Shown here one piece after another: positions 61,053 through 64,000 of a DNA stretch of 64,000 nt. Source of the DNA: Parahaliea mediterranea (GTDB taxonomy: Bacteria; Pseudomonadota; Gammaproteobacteria; Pseudomonadales; Halieaceae); the NCBI RefSeq assembly GCF_017255185.1, contig NZ_JAFKCZ010000004.1, positions 1 through 64,000 of the forward strand. The letters are read 5' to 3'. Position numbers and translations under genes: made by a program. Under the pieces are notes generated by a model, which was given only the letters and a program-made list of their open reading frames with translations, did no database searches and was not told the DNA's origin. Numbering within the stretch: the stretch's first letter is position 1; each line of letters opens with the position of its first letter.

Positions 61053-63176
61053 ATGAGTAAACACCTCGCGAGTCTGTCGTCGCCCTGCCGCATCGGCAAG
61101 ATGACCCTGAAGAACCGCATGATCGTCACCGCCATGGGCACCAACCTGGGGGCCGAGGACGGCGGCTGCAGCGAGCGTCTTCACGCCTTTCACGAACGCC
61201 AGGCCCGCGGCGGCGCCGGGCTCATCGTGTTGGGTTCGGTGGGGGTGAGCTGGCCGGCGGGGGGCAACCAGCCCCGGCAGCTGGCGATCTCCCGGGACGC
61301 GCACATTCCCTCGCTCAAGAAGCTGGCGGACGCGGTGCACGCCCACGGCGGCAAGCTGGCGGCGCAGCTGCACCACGGCGGCCTGGTGGCGGCCCAGGAC
61401 CGGGCCGAGGGCCGGCCGATGTGGGTGCCCTCCTACCCGGAGGTCAAGGCGGGCGATATGCAGGACGCCTTCCTCGAGTCCGAGCTCAAGGCCATGTTCG
61501 ATCCCGAGGCGCCGGAGCCCCGGCTCCATGTGATGACCAAGGACGACATCGGCAAGCTGGTGGCGGATTTTGCCGCCGCCGCGAAGCGGGCGGTGGCGGC
61601 GGGTATCGACGGCGTCGAGATTCACGGCGGCCACGGCTACATCATCTCCGAGTTCCTGTCGCCGCTGGCCAACCAGCGCGACGACGAGTACGGCGGCAGC
61701 CTGGAGAACCGCGCGCGTTTCCTGCTGGAGATCGTCGCCGCGGTGCGCGAGGCGGTGGGGCCCAACTACCCACTGTGGTGCAAGATCGACTCCGGCGAAT
61801 TCGGCCACGACGAGGGCATCAGCCTGGCCGACGCCCGCGACACGGCGGTGTTGCTGGAGCGGGCCGGTGTCGACGCCATTACCGTCAGCGCCTATCACAA
61901 CGCCGCCATGGGGGTGAACCACTCCGAATCGAACATTCCCCACACCCCCGAGCGCCTGGTGGCCGGCGCCATGGCTATCAAGGCCGCGGTCTCGGTGCCG
62001 GTGATTACCTCCGGCCGGATCGAACCGAAGGCGGCGGACCGGCACATTGCCGCCGGACATTTCGATATGCTGGGCATGGGGCGCAAGATCCTGGCGGACC
62101 CGGATCTGCCCAACAAGGTCATGGCGGGCCGGTTGGATGATATCCGGCCCTGTGTGTACTGCTACTGTTGCGTGAGCCAGATTTACACCCTCAATTCGAT
62201 CAAGTGCGCGGTGAATCCGGAGACGGCGTTTGAAACCACCCGCGCCCTCATCGCCACCAGCGCGGCGCGGCATTTCGCGGTGGTCGGCGGCGGCCCCGCC
62301 GGCATGGAGGCGGCGCGACGCCTGGCCGGGCGTGGGCACCGGGTCACCCTGCTGGAAGCCGCGGATCGCCTCGGGGGCACCCTGCAGTTCGCCAGTATCG
62401 CCTACGAGCCGAACGAACGCCTGCTGCGCTGGCTGCGGCGGCAGACCCAACAGTCCGCGGTGGATGTGCGCCTGAATACCCAGGCCACGCCCGCGCTGCT
62501 GCGCCAGCTGGGCGCGGATGAAGTGGTGGTGGCCACCGGCGCCCGCCGCGACCTGCCGGACATTCCCGGCAAGGAGCGGGATTTCGTATTCAGCGGCGAC
62601 GAGATGCGCGCCCTGGTGCTGGGGGAGCAGGGCGACTCCCTGCGGCGCAAGACCTCCGGCCTGACCCGCGCCCTGACCCGCGCCGGGTCGGTGACCGGCG
62701 CCAACCGCCACCCCTGGCTGCTGCGCCAGGTGTCCCGTGCCTGGCTGCCGCTGGGTCGGCGTATCGTGGTGATCGGCGCCGAGCTGGTGGGCCTGGAGCT
62801 CGCCGAATACCTGGCGCACCGCGGGCGCGAGGTAACCGTGATCGACAGCGCCGCTCGCGCCGGCGCGGGCCTGTACCTGGTGCGGCGCATGCGCCTGCTG
62901 CACGAGCTGCGTGAACTGGGTGTGGTGATGGTCAACCGCGCCCGGGATATCGCCATCGGCGAACAGCGGGTGAGCTACCGCAACTACCGCGGGCAGCGGC
63001 GCCAGGTGGAAGCGGAACAGGTGATTGTCGCCCAGGGCGCCACCGGCGACCAGGCCCTGGCCGAGCAGCTGCGCGAGCAGGACTTCACCGTGCACACCAT
63101 CGGCGACTGCAACGGCGTGGGCTACATTGAAGGCGCCATGGAGTCCGCCGCGGAACTGGTGGCGGGCCTGGACTGA
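61053..63176 (+). CDS. Old yellow enzyme / 2,4-dienoyl-CoA reductase-like flavoprotein
   Basis: A 707-residue multidomain NAD(P)H:flavin oxidoreductase. The N-terminal OYE-type TIM barrel (1-340) has HEIHGGHGYIISEFLSPL-type active-site residues (EIHGGHGY, about 188-195) and ITSGRI... strands. A cysteine cluster CVYCYCCVSQ at about 367 and a later Cys (KCAVNP) hold a [4Fe-4S] centre. The C-terminal Rossmann domains bind FAD and NAD(P)H (VVGGGPAGMEAARRLAG at about 411-427; VVIGAELVGLELAEYLA at about 572-588). It would reduce alpha,beta-unsaturated acyl-CoA or ketone substrates. Confidence 0.92.
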   Translation: MSKHLASLSSPCRIGKMTLKNRMIVTAMGTNLGAEDGGCSERLHAFHERQARGGAGLIVLGSVGVSWPAGGNQPRQLAISRDAHIPSLKKLADAVHAHGGKLAAQLHHGGLVAAQDRAEGRPMWVPSYPEVKAGDMQDAFLESELKAMFDPEAPEPRLHVMTKDDIGKLVADFAAAAKRAVAAGIDGVEIHGGHGYIISEFLSPLANQRDDEYGGSLENRARFLLEIVAAVREAVGPNYPLWCKIDSGEFGHDEGISLADARDTAVLLERAGVDAITVSAYHNAAMGVNHSESNIPHTPERLVAGAMAIKAAVSVPVITSGRIEPKAADRHIAAGHFDMLGMGRKILADPDLPNKVMAGRLDDIRPCVYCYCCVSQIYTLNSIKCAVNPETAFETTRALIATSAARHFAVVGGGPAGMEAARRLAGRGHRVTLLEAADRLGGTLQFASIAYEPNERLLRWLRRQTQQSAVDVRLNTQATPALLRQLGADEVVVATGARRDLPDIPGKERDFVFSGDEMRALVLGEQGDSLRRKTSGLTRALTRAGSVTGANRHPWLLRQVSRAWLPLGRRIVVIGAELVGLELAEYLAHRGREVTVIDSAARAGAGLYLVRRMRLLHELRELGVVMVNRARDIAIGEQRVSYRNYRGQRRQVEAEQVIVAQGATGDQALAEQLREQDFTVHTIGDCNGVGYIEGAMESAAELVAGLD

Positions 63177-63267
63177 GCGGGTCCCGGGGAGGGCGGCTGA
63201 CCGGGTGACGATATATAACGATAAACACGACCTTGATGGCCGCGATGTCCGGCCCCGGGAGAGACCC

Positions 63268-63735
63268 ATGAACGACGCCATTCGCACGCAGCTCGACCTC
63301 GGCCCCATGGACCAGGTGGGCTTCGTGTTTCGCGATGTGGAGGCGGCCATGGCCCGCTATGAGCCGGTGTTCGGGCCCTTCAGCTTTCACAAGTTCGACC
63401 GCTATGAGTACAACTACCGCGGGCGGCCGGAACCCTGCGAGCTGTGGATCGCCTTCGCCCGCAGCGGCGATTTGGAGATTGAGTTCATCCAGTGGGTGTC
63501 CGGCGGCTCGCCCCACAAGGAGTTTCTCGACGCCGGCCGCGAGGGCATGCACCATATCCGCTTTCGCGTGCCGCGGCTGGAGGACAAGGTGGCCGCGGCT
63601 CGGGCGCTGGGCTACCGCAGTATCTGGCAAACCCGCTTCGGCGAGGGCCTGGCGGTCGCCTACCTCGAGCGGGAGGACGACCCGGTGCTGGTGGAGCTGT
63701 TTGAAGACCTGCACGACGGCAAGGTGATCCCATGA
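63268..63735 (+). CDS. VOC-family protein (glyoxalase/dioxygenase fold)
   Basis: A 155-residue vicinal oxygen chelate protein. DQVGFVFRDVEAAMARYEPV opens the first beta-alpha-beta-beta-beta module, and GMHHIRFRVPRLEDKVAA the second. Metal ligands expected at His in HHIRF and at Glu in LVELFED are visible. GGGAGAGA precedes the ATG. Its stop overlaps the start of the SDR gene (ATGA). The exact reaction is open: epimerase, isomerase or ring-cleavage enzymes are all in this family. Confidence 0.88.
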   Translation: MNDAIRTQLDLGPMDQVGFVFRDVEAAMARYEPVFGPFSFHKFDRYEYNYRGRPEPCELWIAFARSGDLEIEFIQWVSGGSPHKEFLDAGREGMHHIRFRVPRLEDKVAAARALGYRSIWQTRFGEGLAVAYLEREDDPVLVELFEDLHDGKVIP

Positions 63736-64000
63736 CGGACTTCGGTGAGCGCTACGGCCCCGTCGCCCTGGTCACCGGGGCCTCCTCGGGGATCGGCGTG
63801 GCCTTCGCCGAGCTGCTGGCGGAGCGCGGCCTGGACCTGCTGCTTGTCGCGCGGCGCCGGCAGCGGATGGATGCGCTGGCGGCGCGCTTGCGCGGCGACC
63901 GCGGGGTGGCGGTGACGGTGCTGGAATTGGATCTGGCTGAAACCGGCGCGGCGGACAGGGTCTTTGCAGCGGCCCGCGAGATGGATGTCGGGCTGCTGGT
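63732..64000 (+). CDS. Short-chain dehydrogenase/reductase, N-terminal part (runs off right edge)
   Basis: The visible 89 residues start MTDFGERYGPVALVTGASSG with the NAD(P)-binding TGASSGIG motif (about 15-22). The strand-end pattern LLLVARRRQRM has arginines after the second strand that favour NADP(H). A later LELDLAE segment holds the adenine-ring Asp. The catalytic Ser-Tyr-Lys region lies beyond the window. ATG 63732 overlaps the VOC stop codon, so the two genes are translationally coupled in the same catabolic operon. Confidence 0.93.
   Translation, partial: MTDFGERYGPVALVTGASSGIGVAFAELLAERGLDLLLVARRRQRMDALAARLRGDRGVAVTVLELDLAETGAADRVFAAAREMDVGLL

Overview
The window is a 64 kb chromosomal stretch of a GC-rich, probably marine gammaproteobacterium. 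Halieaceae or a close relative (Cellvibrionales) is my best guess. It rests on the thrS-infC-rpmI-rplT-pheS-pheT-ihfA core order, a marine-type dedicated sortase system, DUF6524, DUF1214 and sulfotransferase genes, and the LLM/old-yellow-enzyme/VOC/SDR catabolic cluster. I cannot name the genus from the sequence alone.

Layout. 1-366: the 3' end of a transposase. 767-6313: chemoreceptor, small secreted protein, DUF6524 membrane protein, sulfotransferase and DUF1214 protein. 6425-8752: an AT-richer accessory cluster encoding an outer-membrane beta-barrel, a small Sec-exported precursor with a double-glycine-like processing motif, a two-helix membrane protein and a periplasmic C39 cysteine peptidase. 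An integrase remnant and tRNA-Asn follow (8906-9495). 9660-12019: uvrB and a small secreted protein. 12016-18287: a complete proteobacterial dedicated sortase locus, with histidine kinase and response regulator divergent from the VIT/VWA sortase substrate, the class GN sortase and a translationally coupled small protein. 18526-21257: a two-subunit molybdenum hydroxylase of the isoquinoline oxidoreductase type. 21614-29489: the translation/IHF core operon, a MerR-type gene and tRNA-Pro(GGG).

29467-41740 is a 12.3 kb integrative element inserted in the 3' end of tRNA-Pro. It is bounded by perfect 28-bp direct repeats. All its genes lie on the minus strand: integrase, excisionase-like protein, winged-helix Rep-like protein beside an AT-rich palindromic region, an unknown lipoprotein, a type III-like restriction-modification pair and a RadC-like protein. 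It carries no visible conjugation genes.

42207-64000 is chromosomal again: a hypothetical membrane protein, a lipoprotein, an M28 peptidase, a four-gene heavy-metal RND efflux operon with a divergent membrane-anchored LuxR-type regulator, a TauE/SafE permease, two SmpA-like lipoproteins, PPOX and SnoaL-like proteins, a TPR-GGDEF diguanylate cyclase, a lipoprotein, an M20 amidohydrolase, a thioesterase, an LLM oxidoreductase, an old yellow enzyme, a VOC protein and the start of an SDR.

The best candidate for an undescribed system is the 6.4-8.75 kb cluster. It looks like a periplasmic counterpart of double-glycine peptide maturation: Sec export, C39 cleavage in the periplasm, and an outer-membrane barrel. 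Its parts resemble the fap amyloid operon in logic, but its cargo is a short hydrophobic peptide with a glycine-rich CxxC tail.
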